Positions 51,149 to 60,167 of a stretch of 64,000 bases of DNA are shown in pieces. The stretch comes from DATHZQ01 sp035458525 (GTDB lineage Bacteria > Actinomycetota > Acidimicrobiia > Spongiisociales > UBA5794). The notes beneath the pieces are model-generated. The model saw nothing but the letters and a program-made list of their open reading frames with translations, searched no databases and was not told where the DNA came from. Positions within the stretch are counted from its first letter, which is position 1. Every line of letters begins with the position of its first letter. Made by a program: the position numbers and the translations under genes. Where the stretch lies: assembly GCA_035458525.1 (NCBI GenBank), contig DATHZQ010000051.1, forward strand, positions 1 through 64,000, in the 5' to 3' direction.

Positions 51149-52431
51149 AACGATTCAGTGGTCGTCCGCACCGTGGAATCGCCCCATGTGCCCCCCGACG
51201 CATCCAGTGCCGTCAGCTCGCTGGTGAAAGAGACGAGGTCCTTGCCCTTCGTCTCGGGGAGTTGCAGCACCATCCAAATCGAGGCGATGAGTCCGATCGA
51301 GAGCAAGCTGATCGTTCGCGGCAGCCCAATCGAATCGACGACGAGGGCGCCCAAGATGAACCCCGTCATTGAACCCACGATTGCGACGTTCGTGATCATC
51401 CCGGCGGCAGTGGCTCGGATCCTGGTCGGGAACAGCTCGGCCCGGTGGGCAGCGACGGCAGGGGTGAGCATGGTGGCGCCGAGCGTGCCCAGGAACACAG
51501 CCGCAGCCAGCAGCGGGCCGGTCGACACGAAATAGAAGGCAACGCCGCCGACCACACCGAGGACGATGGCCACAACGGTTGTGATGCGCCGGCCGGTGAC
51601 GTCCGCCATCCTTCCGCCTACGAGCAGACCCACGGTGCCGATCCCGGAGAAGACGACGAGCAGCAGGGTGGCGCTGCTCGTGCTCCACTCGAGGTCGTTG
51701 ATGAGGCGTTCCAGCACGAAGTCGAAGGCGGGGGACGCAAACGCAGCGATGAAGAAGGCCATGCCGGCGAGCAGGAAGAAGTAGCGGCCGGCCCCAGACG
51801 CCAGGACTTCGGAGAAGTCTCCGGATTTCGATGCAGGGGCGTACGCCCGGCTTTCGTTGAGGAAGCGATTGAGCAACGGCAGCACCAGCAGCCCCAGTGC
51901 GGCCGCACCGAACAGGATGCGCCACACGTCGTCGCCGCGTTCGGCCAGCGGAAGGATGAGCAGACCCAGCCCGGCGCCCATGGACCCGGCAAGCGCGTAG
52001 ATCCCGATGCCGAAAGCCCGCCGGCCGGGCGTCAGTTCTTCGGAGAGGATGACAACGGCCAGGGCGGCGACGGCGACGACACCGATGCGTGTCACGGATT
52101 GCGTGACGGCGAAGACGACGGGGTGGGGGAGGAGGCCGGTGAGCAGATTGCCGGTCGGGATGAGCGCAAACGCGATGAGCAGGGGGTCGCGACGTCCGCC
52201 GCGATCTGCGGCGATGGCGAAGAAGAGTCCGGCGAGCGATGCCGCCCTCGTGATCCCGAAGATCCAAAACATCCCGCCCTCGCTCAGCTCGAGAGCGTTG
52301 CGGGCGAAGGGGAGCGTGTGCGAGATGGCTGATGCGCCGTAGCCGGATACGAACGCGACGAGGCTCATCAGGAAGAGGGCTCGCCGGTCGCGCACCGTGA
52401 ACCTGCCCGATGATTGGCTGCGTGTCGTCAA
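51145..52431 (-). CDS. Major facilitator superfamily transporter
   Basis: This 428-residue MFS permease has 12 predicted helices, with the loop 2-3 motif region AADRGGRRDPL and its counterpart GGRMADVTGRRITT in the second half. The TTG at 52431 is chosen because AGGAGG lies just upstream. A longer frame from 52545 has no site and no family match. Cargo is unknown. It is divergent from ccdA. Confidence 0.83.
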   Translation of the reverse strand: MTTRSQSSGRFTVRDRRALFLMSLVAFVSGYGASAISHTLPFARNALELSEGGMFWIFGITRAASLAGLFFAIAADRGGRRDPLLIAFALIPTGNLLTGLLPHPVVFAVTQSVTRIGVVAVAALAVVILSEELTPGRRAFGIGIYALAGSMGAGLGLLILPLAERGDDVWRILFGAAALGLLVLPLLNRFLNESRAYAPASKSGDFSEVLASGAGRYFFLLAGMAFFIAAFASPAFDFVLERLINDLEWSTSSATLLLVVFSGIGTVGLLVGGRMADVTGRRITTVVAIVLGVVGGVAFYFVSTGPLLAAAVFLGTLGATMLTPAVAAHRAELFPTRIRATAAGMITNVAIVGSMTGFILGALVVDSIGLPRTISLLSIGLIASIWMVLQLPETKGKDLVSFTSELTALDASGGTWGDSTVRTTTESF

Positions 52432-52620
52432 CTGCGGCTCCTCCTCGCCGGCGACGCACCGCCGGCCCGCAGGGAGCCTACCGTGGACGGAGTGCGCGAC
52501 CACGAACCGTCGGGTTTCGGTGTTTCGTGAACTATTTGGGAACATGGGAGAGTTGCGGAACGGGTTGCCGGCGCGGTGCGTTGGACCACAACGTACGGAT
52601 TGAGCCAGGAAGGGGCGGGC
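52432..52620. promoter_or_regulatory. Divergent promoter region between the MFS gene and ccdA
   Basis: This 189-bp stretch has no convincing gene. It must hold promoters for both flanking genes. I could not define a clear -10/-35 pair. The purine-rich ribosome-binding sites of both genes mark its edges. Confidence 0.4.
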
Positions 52621-53370
52621 GTGGACAATGTGACGCTGATCGCAGCGGTGTTTGCCGGTGCTGCGTCGTTCTTCTCCCCGTGTGTGCTGCCGCTGCTGCC
52701 GGGTTATCTGAGTCTGATGTCGGGGTACTCGATGCAGGAACTCTCGACGGGCGACGTGTCCCTGTGGCGTGTCACTCGCTCGACGCTGTTGTTCGTGCTC
52801 GGGTTCAGCTCTGTCTTCGTGATCGTGTTCGGCGCCGCGGCAACCAGCCTGGGCCAGACCCTCAACGGACCCGGGTTCCGCACGGCTTCGGGGATTCTCA
52901 TCATCCTCATGGGGCTCTTCATCGCCGTCACCGCGGTGTGGAATCCGACCTTCCTGATGCCGATGATGCGAGAGCGCCGGGTGGAGATGAAACCGAGCCG
53001 GTTCGGCTCGTTCGCCCCTCCGGTCATGGGCGCGGCCTTTGCGTTCGGGTGGACTCCGTGTGTGGGTCCGTTCCTGACGGCGGCACTGACGCTGGGCGCC
53101 AACTCGGATACGGTCGGGCGAGGCATGGTCGTCCTGCTGTTCTACTCGCTCGGCTTGGGGATCCCGTTCCTCGTCTCTTCCGTGGCGCTGGCCGGCGCGT
53201 TCTCTGCGTTCGACCGCATCAAGCGCTACCTCACGCCGATCACGGTCGCCTCCGGAGTCTTCCTCGCGTTGTTCGGCGTGCTGCTGTTGACAGGACGGAT
53301 CACCGACCTCAACGCATGGTTCAGCGATCTGCTCATCCGCCTTGGTTTGGAGAACCTCGCCGAGGTGTGA
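52621..53370 (+). CDS. ccdA: Cytochrome c biogenesis protein CcdA
   Basis: This 249-residue membrane protein has six helices and the two redox Cys of the DsbD/CcdA core, in SFFSPCVLPLLPGYL and GWTPCVGPFL. It carries reducing equivalents across the membrane for haem attachment to c-type cytochromes and thiol proteins. It starts at GTG 52621 after AGGAAGGGG. A lipoprotein c-type cytochrome is encoded 4 kb downstream. trpE starts 38 bp after its stop with its own leaderless-type signal. Confidence 0.92.
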   Translation: MDNVTLIAAVFAGAASFFSPCVLPLLPGYLSLMSGYSMQELSTGDVSLWRVTRSTLLFVLGFSSVFVIVFGAAATSLGQTLNGPGFRTASGILIILMGLFIAVTAVWNPTFLMPMMRERRVEMKPSRFGSFAPPVMGAAFAFGWTPCVGPFLTAALTLGANSDTVGRGMVVLLFYSLGLGIPFLVSSVALAGAFSAFDRIKRYLTPITVASGVFLALFGVLLLTGRITDLNAWFSDLLIRLGLENLAEV

Positions 53371-53408
53371 CCCGTTGCCGGAAGGCAGGGGCTACGCTCC
53401 CGCACCCC

Positions 53409-54926
53409 ATGCGACCGACACCCTCCCGTCACGAGTTCGCCGATCTGGCGTCGCAGCACACCGTGGTGCCGGTTTCGGTCGAGGTGCTCGCCGACCGGGA
53501 CACCCCCGTCTCGGTGTTCGAGGAGTTGGTCGGCGACGGCGACGGTTTTCTCCTCGAGTCCGTCGAAGGAGGGGAGCGGTGGGCCCGCTGGTCCTTCGTC
53601 GGGTGGCGCCCGCATTTCACCCTGCTGGCCCGTCACGGCCGCGTCGCGGCCGCGGGGGCTCCGTCCATCGAACTCCCAGACGGCGACCCGCTGTCGGTGC
53701 TGGCCGACATGCTGGATCGCTACCAGACCCCTGACGCTGCGGAGCTGGGGCTCGGCGACCCGGTTCCTCCGCTGTTTGCAGGCGCTGTTGGCTATCTCGC
53801 CTACGACGCCGTGCGGTACGTGGAGCGCCTCCCCAACCAGCCGCTCGACGATCGAGATCTGCCGGAGATGGTCTGGCACTTCTTCACACACCTGGCGATC
53901 GTCGACCGCTTCCGTCAGACCGTACGGTTGGTGCGCAACGTGTTCTTCGACGACGAGACGGCCGACGTCGATGCGCTCTACGACGAAGCGGTTGCCGATC
54001 TGAGGACCGCAATGCGGGAACTCGGCACGTCGCACCGCCGGGCCGTTGTCGCCCGACCCGAGTTCACGGGAGCGCCCGCCGTCACTGCGAACATGACGCA
54101 AGCCGACTTCGAAGCGTCCGTCCGTCGTGCCGTCGAGTACGTCCATGCCGGCGACGCCTTCCAGATCGTTCCCTCGGTGCGTTTCGCCAGCCCGTTCGAC
54201 GGCGACGCCTTCGCCGTATACCGGGCACTGCGGTTGGTCAACCCGTCGCCTTTCATGTTCTTCGTGCGGCACGGCGACGTGGCGATTGCCGGGTCTTCGC
54301 CTGAGCTGATGTCGCGTGTGAGGGACGGCAGGGTCACGAGCCGGCCCATCGCCGGGACCCGGCGCCGCGGCGGCGACGCCACAGAGGATGCGGAGCTCGC
54401 CGAGGAGCTCCTGGCGGATCCCAAAGAGCGAGCCGAACACGTCATGCTCGTCGACCTCGCGCGCAACGATCTCGGCCGGGTTTGCGAGTACGGTTCGGTG
54501 GCCGTCGACGAACTCATGGTGATCGAGCGCTTCTCCCACGTGATGCACATCGTGTCGGGCGTGTCGGGAACGTTGCGCCAGGGCAAGGGGCCGGTCGACG
54601 TGCTGCGTGCGACGTTTCCCCACGGCACCGTGTCGGGAGCTCCCAAGGTTCGCGCGATGGAGATCATCGATGAGTTGGAGCCGACGGCGCGCGGGCCCTA
54701 CGCCGGCGCCGTGGGCTACGTCGACTTCTCGGGCAATCTCGATACCGCGATTGCGCTGCGCACCATGGTGAGCGACGGAACGACGGCTTGGGTCCAGGCG
54801 GGCGCGGGTGTCGTGGCAGACAGCGACCCAACCTCTGAGTACGAGGAGTGCCGCAACAAAGCGGCGGCGGTGCTGGCCGCAATCGAGGCCGCCGGAACAC
54901 TCAACGACGAGGATCAGCCATGGTGA
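53409..54926 (+). CDS. trpE: Anthranilate synthase component I
   Basis: This 505-residue chorismate-using enzyme has FLLESVEGGERWARWSF, which includes the LLES motif linked to Trp feedback inhibition, and the catalytic core with DAFQIVPSVRF, SSPELMSR, PIAGTRRRG, VDLARNDLGRV and HGTVSGAPKVRAMEII. It makes anthranilate with TrpG, which is not encoded in this window. TACGCT (53393-53398) lies 10 nt before the ATG, so the mRNA may be leaderless, and there is no room for a leader-peptide attenuator. It overlaps the ygfZ-like gene by 7 bp. Confidence 0.95.
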   Translation: MRPTPSRHEFADLASQHTVVPVSVEVLADRDTPVSVFEELVGDGDGFLLESVEGGERWARWSFVGWRPHFTLLARHGRVAAAGAPSIELPDGDPLSVLADMLDRYQTPDAAELGLGDPVPPLFAGAVGYLAYDAVRYVERLPNQPLDDRDLPEMVWHFFTHLAIVDRFRQTVRLVRNVFFDDETADVDALYDEAVADLRTAMRELGTSHRRAVVARPEFTGAPAVTANMTQADFEASVRRAVEYVHAGDAFQIVPSVRFASPFDGDAFAVYRALRLVNPSPFMFFVRHGDVAIAGSSPELMSRVRDGRVTSRPIAGTRRRGGDATEDAELAEELLADPKERAEHVMLVDLARNDLGRVCEYGSVAVDELMVIERFSHVMHIVSGVSGTLRQGKGPVDVLRATFPHGTVSGAPKVRAMEIIDELEPTARGPYAGAVGYVDFSGNLDTAIALRTMVSDGTTAWVQAGAGVVADSDPTSEYEECRNKAAAVLAAIEAAGTLNDEDQPW

Positions 54927-55894
54927 GGCGAGGCGGCGCGGCAACGTTCGGCGACGCGACCGGCGAATACCTGGCGCTGCGAACCGCTTCGGCGTATGTG
55001 CGCGATTGGTATGACCTGCTGTGGGTGCGCGGGCCAGACGCGGTGACCTTCCTCGAAGGCCTCGTGTCGCAGGCCGTAGAAGGTGTCGAGCCCGGAAGCG
55101 CAGCGCGGTCATTGCTGCTGAGCCCCCAGGGCAAGCTCCGAGCGCCCCACGTCCTGCTGCGTGGCGAGGATGAGGTCGGCCTCATCACCGACGCCGGCGT
55201 TGGCGAGACCGCCGCGGCGGATCTGCGGCGGTTCAAGATTCGCGTTGACGCCTCGATCGAACCTGAAACCGGGCCGGTCGTCGGGGTGTGGGGCCCGACA
55301 GCCGCCGCCGCGGTGGCATCGGTGACGGGAATCGAACCGGAGCTGGGTTGGCGCCGGCACGAGTCCGTCGTCGTTGCCGCAGTGCCGGTGGCGGCCGTCG
55401 CCTACCCACGCTTCGTGGTGGTCGGTGAGGAGGCAGCTGCCTTCGACCGAGCCGGCGTGAGCGGAGCCGGGACACTCGCCGCCGACGCGGTCCGCATCGA
55501 GGCTGGCGAGCCGATCATGGGCGTCGACATCGACGAACGCACGATTCCGCAGGAGGCGGGGCTCGTCGCCGACGCCGTCGACTTCACGAAAGGGTGCTAC
55601 TTGGGTCAGGAGCTGGTGGCCCGCATCGATTCTCGCGGCCACGTGAACCGTCACTTGCGTGGCATCGTCATGGCCAGCAACGTGCTCCCACCGCCGGGAG
55701 CCGAAGTCGTGCGCAGCGATGCGGTGGTCGGCTCCATCTCGTCGGTTGCCGAGTCGCTCGAGCTGCGAGCGCCGGTCGGGCTTGCGCTCGTCCGGCGTGA
55801 GGTGGCGCCGGGCGACGCTGTCGTGGTGAGGTGGGAGAAGGGCGAAGCTCCCGCCACCGTGCGTGCGCTGCCCCTCGATTCTTTCGAAGCCTGA
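54920..55894 (+). CDS. ygfZ: YgfZ/GcvT-like folate-binding protein
   Basis: This 324-residue aminomethyltransferase-like protein has the YgfZ signature DFTKGCYLGQELVARI, with the conserved Cys, near residue 225. YgfZ proteins bind tetrahydrofolate and assist iron-sulfur enzymes such as tRNA-modifying MiaB. The ATG overlaps the trpE 3' end, so it is co-translated with an unrelated pathway gene. It is intact, and the next downstream region is a decayed two-component system. Confidence 0.88.
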   Translation: MVRRGGAATFGDATGEYLALRTASAYVRDWYDLLWVRGPDAVTFLEGLVSQAVEGVEPGSAARSLLLSPQGKLRAPHVLLRGEDEVGLITDAGVGETAAADLRRFKIRVDASIEPETGPVVGVWGPTAAAAVASVTGIEPELGWRRHESVVVAAVPVAAVAYPRFVVVGEEAAAFDRAGVSGAGTLAADAVRIEAGEPIMGVDIDERTIPQEAGLVADAVDFTKGCYLGQELVARIDSRGHVNRHLRGIVMASNVLPPPGAEVVRSDAVVGSISSVAESLELRAPVGLALVRREVAPGDAVVVRWEKGEAPATVRALPLDSFEA

Positions 55895-55976
55895 GCGCGG
55901 AACCCCACAGAGCCCTTACAGTTCTCGAACAGTTGCCGCACATACTGGTGCCGGGCGACAGAAAGAGGCCGGGGCT

Positions 55977-56492
55977 GTCTCGGGTGGAACCATCCTGCTG
56001 ATCGAGGACGAGATCGAGATCGCAGATCTGCTGCGGATCTACTTCGAACGCGAGGGCTTTCGCGTCGCACATGCCAAGGATGGCGAAGCCGGATTGCAGC
56101 GGCTCGGTGCTGGCGATGCTCGGATCGTCCTCCTCGACATCGGGCTGCCAGGCATGGACGGGCTGGAGGTGTGCCGGCGAATACGATCGTCGAGTGACGT
56201 GCCGGTGATCATGCTCACGGCCAGGGACGCCGAGGTGGACAAGGTCGTCGGACTCGAAATCGGCGCAGATGACTACGTGACGAAACCGTTTTCACCGCGA
56301 GAGCTCGTGGCCAGGGTCAAGGCAGTGTTGCGCCGCGGCGAAGAGGGGGTGGCGTCGCCGCGTGTGGTTCACATCGGCGGTTTTGCGATCGACTCGGGCA
56401 GGCGATCGGTGACGACGCCGGAGGGTGTCGACGTGCAGCCGACGGCCCGTGAATTGGCTCACCGAGGTGTCCGCGTCTCTCGCTCGTGGTGA
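55977..56492 (+). pseudogene. Response regulator remnant, receiver domain followed by truncated DNA-binding domain
   Basis: A complete receiver domain is visible: acidic pair in ILLIEDEIEIADLL, phospho-acceptor Asp in IVLLDIGLPGMDG, VIMLTAR, and Lys in DDYVTKPFSPREL. An OmpR-type linker follows (GFAIDSGRRSV, VQPTARE). Where the winged helix should continue, the sequence jumps near 56452 into a histidine-kinase HAMP region in another frame, and this frame stops at 56492. No good start codon is in frame near the receiver. It appears to be a deletion fusion. Confidence 0.8.
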
Positions 56493-57299
56493 CTTTGCGG
56501 CGAGGGCTCCCGCCGCGGGGAGTGACGAGATCGCAGAGCTCGGGCGCACGTTCAACGCCATGGCGGACGAGCTGGTGGCGAGTCGAGAGCGTGAGAAGGC
56601 GTTCTTGATGAACGTAGGCCATGATCTGCGCACACCGCTCACCACCATCCGGGGTACGTCGAGGGGTTGGACGTTGGGGCGATCGCCGCCGACGACCTGC
56701 CCCGCATTGCCAGCGTGTTGCACCAGCAGACGACTCGGCTCACCCGACTCGTCGACGATCTGGGCCAGCTGGCGCGCCTCGAAGCGCGTGAATTCACCCT
56801 CACGCCGGAGCCGGTCGAGCTCGCCGCCCACCTTCGGGAGCAAGCCGAGGCGATCACTCCGGTGGCGGAGACTGCACGCATTCGCTTCGCGGCGGAGTTC
56901 GGCGACGTCGGTTCGGGACTGGTCGATCCCGATCGTGTCGGTCAGATCGTGGGCAACCTCCTGGACAACGCCATTCGATGGACCCCCGAAGGCGGAGCCG
57001 TGACACTGCGGCTGACGGGAGGCAACGGAGTCGTCCGCATCGCCGTCTTCGACACGGGACCGGGCATCGAGGTGGCAGATCTGCCCCACATCTTCGATCG
57101 GGCCTACACCACGGCGCGGCTCCGGCCGCTGCGGGACCACGGGAGCGGTCTGGGGCTTGCGATCGTGCGCGAACTGGCCTCCGCCATGGGTGGGACGGCG
57201 GTTGCATAGTCGAAGCTCGGGGAAGGCACCGAGGTCGCCGTCGAGTTGCCCTGGAACGCGCCACCGGCGGAGGATTCGTTCGTGGCGGGCTCGACCTAA
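56453..57299 (+). pseudogene. Sensor histidine kinase remnant (sensor lost, frameshift, premature stop)
   Basis: The kinase begins abruptly within a HAMP domain (LTEVSASLARGDFAARAPA). HisKA follows with H-box MNVGHDLRTPLTTIRG, then one base appears deleted at about 56655, shifting frame to DVGAIAADDLPRI. HATPase boxes remain: NLLDNAIRWTP, DTGPGIEVADLPHIFDRAY and GSGLGLAI. A TAG at 57207-57209 interrupts the last strand; the frame continues after it as KLGEGTEVAVELPW to a TAA at 57297. Sensor and membrane helices are missing. Three independent lesions argue for a genuine pseudogene rather than one sequencing error. Confidence 0.82.
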
Positions 57300-57308
57300 T
57301 CTCGCGCC

Positions 57309-57617
57309 ATGGACCGGATTCGTATCGCCGCAGCGGTCGCTGCGCTCGCTGTCGCACTCACGGCGTGCGGAGGCTCCACGGAAGGGCTGCTTGGACAGGA
57401 GTTGTACGAGCGGAGCTGTGGGGCTTGTCACGCCCGGGACGGATCCGGGGGATCGGGCCCGCCGCTCAACGAAGGGTCGAACGCCGAGTCGCTCACCGAC
57501 GACCAACTGGCCGGCGCCATCACCGTGGGACCCGGGACCATGCCGTCGTTCGACCGGCTCAGCGGAGAGCAGGTCGACAGCCTGGTGCAGTACATGCGCC
57601 GGCTGCAATCTCCCTGA
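57309..57617 (+). CDS. Small c-type cytochrome lipoprotein
   Basis: This 102-residue protein has a lipoprotein signal ending in ALTACGG (lipobox Cys at residue 20). A single haem site CGACH follows near residue 37-41, with a probable Met ligand in PGTMPSF. The fold is the class I cytochrome c type (C-terminal helix QVDSLVQYMRRL). It probably shuttles electrons at the outer face of the membrane. CCTAAT lies 8 nt before the ATG. trpC starts 11 bp downstream. Confidence 0.9.
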   Translation: MDRIRIAAAVAALAVALTACGGSTEGLLGQELYERSCGACHARDGSGGSGPPLNEGSNAESLTDDQLAGAITVGPGTMPSFDRLSGEQVDSLVQYMRRLQSP

Positions 57618-57628
57618 GGCCGGCCGGC

Positions 57629-58393
57629 ATGATGCTCGAGCCGATTCTCGAAGCAACCAGAGGTCGGGTCGTCGCCCTGCCCTCGCTTGCCGAGCTTCGA
57701 GCACGGGCGCTCGATGCGGGCCCCGCGGTGGATCTCGCCGGCGCGCTCCGCCGCCCGGGCCTCCAAGTGATCGCCGAAATCAAGCGCCGGTCGCCTTCGG
57801 CGGGGCCGATTGCACCGGACCTCGACCCGGTGGCCCAGGCGACGGAATACGTCGCCGGCGGTGCCGCGGCGATCTCGGTGCTCACCGAGCCCGAGTTCTT
57901 CGGAGGTTCGCTCGAGGATTTGCGCCTCGTGCGCGCGGCGGTTGACGTGCCCGTGCTCCGCAAGGACTTCGTGCTCGACGAGCGCCAGATATGGGAAGCA
58001 CGCGCTGCCGGTGCCGACGCGGTGCTGCTCATCGTCGCTGCGCTGGGTGCAAGGGTGGCCCCCCTCCTCGCCGAAGCGCAAGCAGCCGGCATTGCCGCCC
58101 TCGTCGAGGCACACACGGGGGACGAAGCCACGCTCGCAGTCGGCGCTGGAGCGGACATCGTTGGCGTCAACAACCGCGACCTGACCACATTCGTCACCGA
58201 CCTGGCCGTGAGCGAACAGGTCGCCGGCTCACTGCCGCCGGGCATCGTCCGCGTTGCGGAGAGCGGGGTTTCAGATGCGGCCGGAGCGGCGCGCATGGCG
58301 GCCGCCGGGTACGACGGCATCCTCGTCGGCGAAGCGCTTGTTCGCTCGGAAGCACCTGCTCGCCTCATCCACACGCTCCGGAGCGTCGCGTGA
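57629..58393 (+). CDS. trpC: Indole-3-glycerol phosphate synthase
   Basis: This 254-residue TIM barrel has VIAEIKRRSPSAGPI (catalytic Lys), SVLTEPEFFGGS, VLRKDFVLDERQI, EAHTGDEATLA, GVNNRDLTTF and VAESGVSDA. It closes the indole ring from CdRP. It is the first of four tightly joined genes, trpC-trpF-trpB-trpA, each overlapping the next by 4-8 bp. Confidence 0.95.
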   Translation: MMLEPILEATRGRVVALPSLAELRARALDAGPAVDLAGALRRPGLQVIAEIKRRSPSAGPIAPDLDPVAQATEYVAGGAAAISVLTEPEFFGGSLEDLRLVRAAVDVPVLRKDFVLDERQIWEARAAGADAVLLIVAALGARVAPLLAEAQAAGIAALVEAHTGDEATLAVGAGADIVGVNNRDLTTFVTDLAVSEQVAGSLPPGIVRVAESGVSDAAGAARMAAAGYDGILVGEALVRSEAPARLIHTLRSVA

Positions 58394-58986
58394 CGTGGGT
58401 GAAGGTCTGCGGGGTCACGACGAGAGAAGCGGTCGACGCAGCTGTCGCCGCCGGCGCTGATGCGGTTGGCTTCGTGTCGCACCCCGGCTCGCCGAGATAT
58501 CTGTCACTCGACGCGATCGGCGAGCTGGCAGCCGATGTTCCCATCACGACGGTGGTGCTCACCGTGGACCTGGGCGTCGCCGCCGCGATGACGGCGGTCG
58601 AGGCCACAGGCGTCGATGGGATACAGCCATACGGACCGAACGCTCGCGCCGTCGTGGCCGCGGCCGGTGATCGAGGGTTGTTCGTGCTCCACCCGATGCG
58701 AGCGGATTCGCTGCGACAGCTTGGACACGACCGTGCGATACGGCTGCTCGACACACCCGACGATTCGGTCCACGGTGGAACGGGCCGCACCTTCGACTGG
58801 AGCCTGGCGTCGGAGGCGCCCGCTCCGTTCGTTCTCGCGGGTGGGCTCGGCCCGGAGAACGTGCAAGCGGCGATCGACGTTGCTTCGCCTTGGGGAGTCG
58901 ATGCCTCGACCGGTCTGGAGGCCGCGCCCGGGATCAAGGACCCCGGTAAGGTGACCGACTTCGTGAGGAAGGCCAAGTCAACGTGA
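58390..58986 (+). CDS. trpF: Phosphoribosylanthranilate isomerase
   Basis: This 198-residue TIM barrel has the catalytic Cys in KVCGVTTREAV, the catalytic Asp in TVDLG, GIQPYG where most homologues have GVQLHG, DWSLA and PFVLAGGLGPENV, and VDASTGLE near the end. It isomerises PRA to CdRP. It starts at GTG within the trpC stop. The QPYG variant is slightly unusual but lies outside the catalytic pair. Confidence 0.93.
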   Translation: MTWVKVCGVTTREAVDAAVAAGADAVGFVSHPGSPRYLSLDAIGELAADVPITTVVLTVDLGVAAAMTAVEATGVDGIQPYGPNARAVVAAAGDRGLFVLHPMRADSLRQLGHDRAIRLLDTPDDSVHGGTGRTFDWSLASEAPAPFVLAGGLGPENVQAAIDVASPWGVDASTGLEAAPGIKDPGKVTDFVRKAKST

Positions 58987-60167
58987 CGATGTCAAGACCC
59001 GACACTCGGGGCCGGTTCGGCGACTACGGCGGACGGTTTGCGCCGGAGACGCTCATGCCGGCGCTCAACGAGCTCGAAGCGGCCTTCGACGAGGCTTGGA
59101 ACGATCCTGGCTTTCGAGCCGATCTGGCGGAATTGCTGCGCACGTTCGTGGGCCGGCCGACTCCCGTGCACCGAGCCCGACGCCTGTCCGCAAGCCTCGG
59201 GATCGACCTGATCCTCAAGCGCGAGGACTTGGCACACACCGGTGCGCACAAGGTCAACAACACGGTTGGGCAGGGTCTCCTGGCCAAGCGCATGGGCAAG
59301 CCGAGGGTCATCGCCGAGACTGGTGCCGGCCAGCACGGCGTTGCGACCGCCACCGCCTGCTCCTTGCTCGGCCTCGAATGCGCCGTGTACATGGGCGCCA
59401 AGGACATCGAACGACAGGCCCTCAATGTGTACCGCATGCAACTGCTGGGCGCAGAAGTCATCTCGGTTGAACATGGTGCGGCGACCCTGAAGGACGCCGT
59501 GTCGGAGGCGATGCGCGATTGGGTTCGCTCGGTCGAGTCGACGCATTACATCATTGGTTCCGTCGTCGGCCCACACCCGTTCCCCTACATGGTGCGCCAG
59601 TTTCAGAAGATCATCGGCCAGGAGCTGCAGGAACAGCTCGATGGGTCAGCACCCGATCGACCGGAGCCCGATGTGATCGTTGCGTGCGTCGGCGGCGGGT
59701 CGAACGCCATGGGCATCTTCTATCCCTACGGGGGCTCAGACGTCGATTTGGTCGGCGTCGAGGCGGCCGGCCGCGGCATCGAGACCGGCGAGCACGGCGC
59801 CTCCCTCAGCGCAGGCTCGCCGGGAGTGATCCATGGGGCCATCACATATCTGCTGCAAGACGACGATGGCCAGGTGCTGGAGGCCCACTCGCTCTCGGCA
59901 GGCCTCGACTACCCGGGCGTCGGTCCTGAACATGCGATGTTCAAGGACATGGGCATCGCCCGGTACGTGTCGGTCACCGATGACGAAGCGGTTGCTGCGA
60001 TGCGCCACATGGCCGAGACCGAGGGCATCATCCCGGCCCTCGAGTCGGCGCATGCCTTGGCGTGGATCATCCGGGAGGCCGGCTCGCTGCAAGGCAAGAC
60101 CGTCGTGCTCAACCTCTCCGGACGCGGCGACAAAGACGTTCAACAGATTGCGGCCCTCAATGGTTGA
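58983..60167 (+). CDS. trpB: Tryptophan synthase beta chain
   Basis: This 394-residue PLP enzyme condenses indole with serine. The PLP Lys is in HTGAHKVNNT, the glycine-rich phosphate loop in VACVGGGSNAMG, and AETGAGQHGVA, GSVVGPHPFPYMVR and SAGLDYPGVGPEH are typical of TrpB1. It starts at GTG inside the trpF stop and overlaps trpA by 8 bp. Confidence 0.96.
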   Translation: MTMSRPDTRGRFGDYGGRFAPETLMPALNELEAAFDEAWNDPGFRADLAELLRTFVGRPTPVHRARRLSASLGIDLILKREDLAHTGAHKVNNTVGQGLLAKRMGKPRVIAETGAGQHGVATATACSLLGLECAVYMGAKDIERQALNVYRMQLLGAEVISVEHGAATLKDAVSEAMRDWVRSVESTHYIIGSVVGPHPFPYMVRQFQKIIGQELQEQLDGSAPDRPEPDVIVACVGGGSNAMGIFYPYGGSDVDLVGVEAAGRGIETGEHGASLSAGSPGVIHGAITYLLQDDDGQVLEAHSLSAGLDYPGVGPEHAMFKDMGIARYVSVTDDEAVAAMRHMAETEGIIPALESAHALAWIIREAGSLQGKTVVLNLSGRGDKDVQQIAALNG

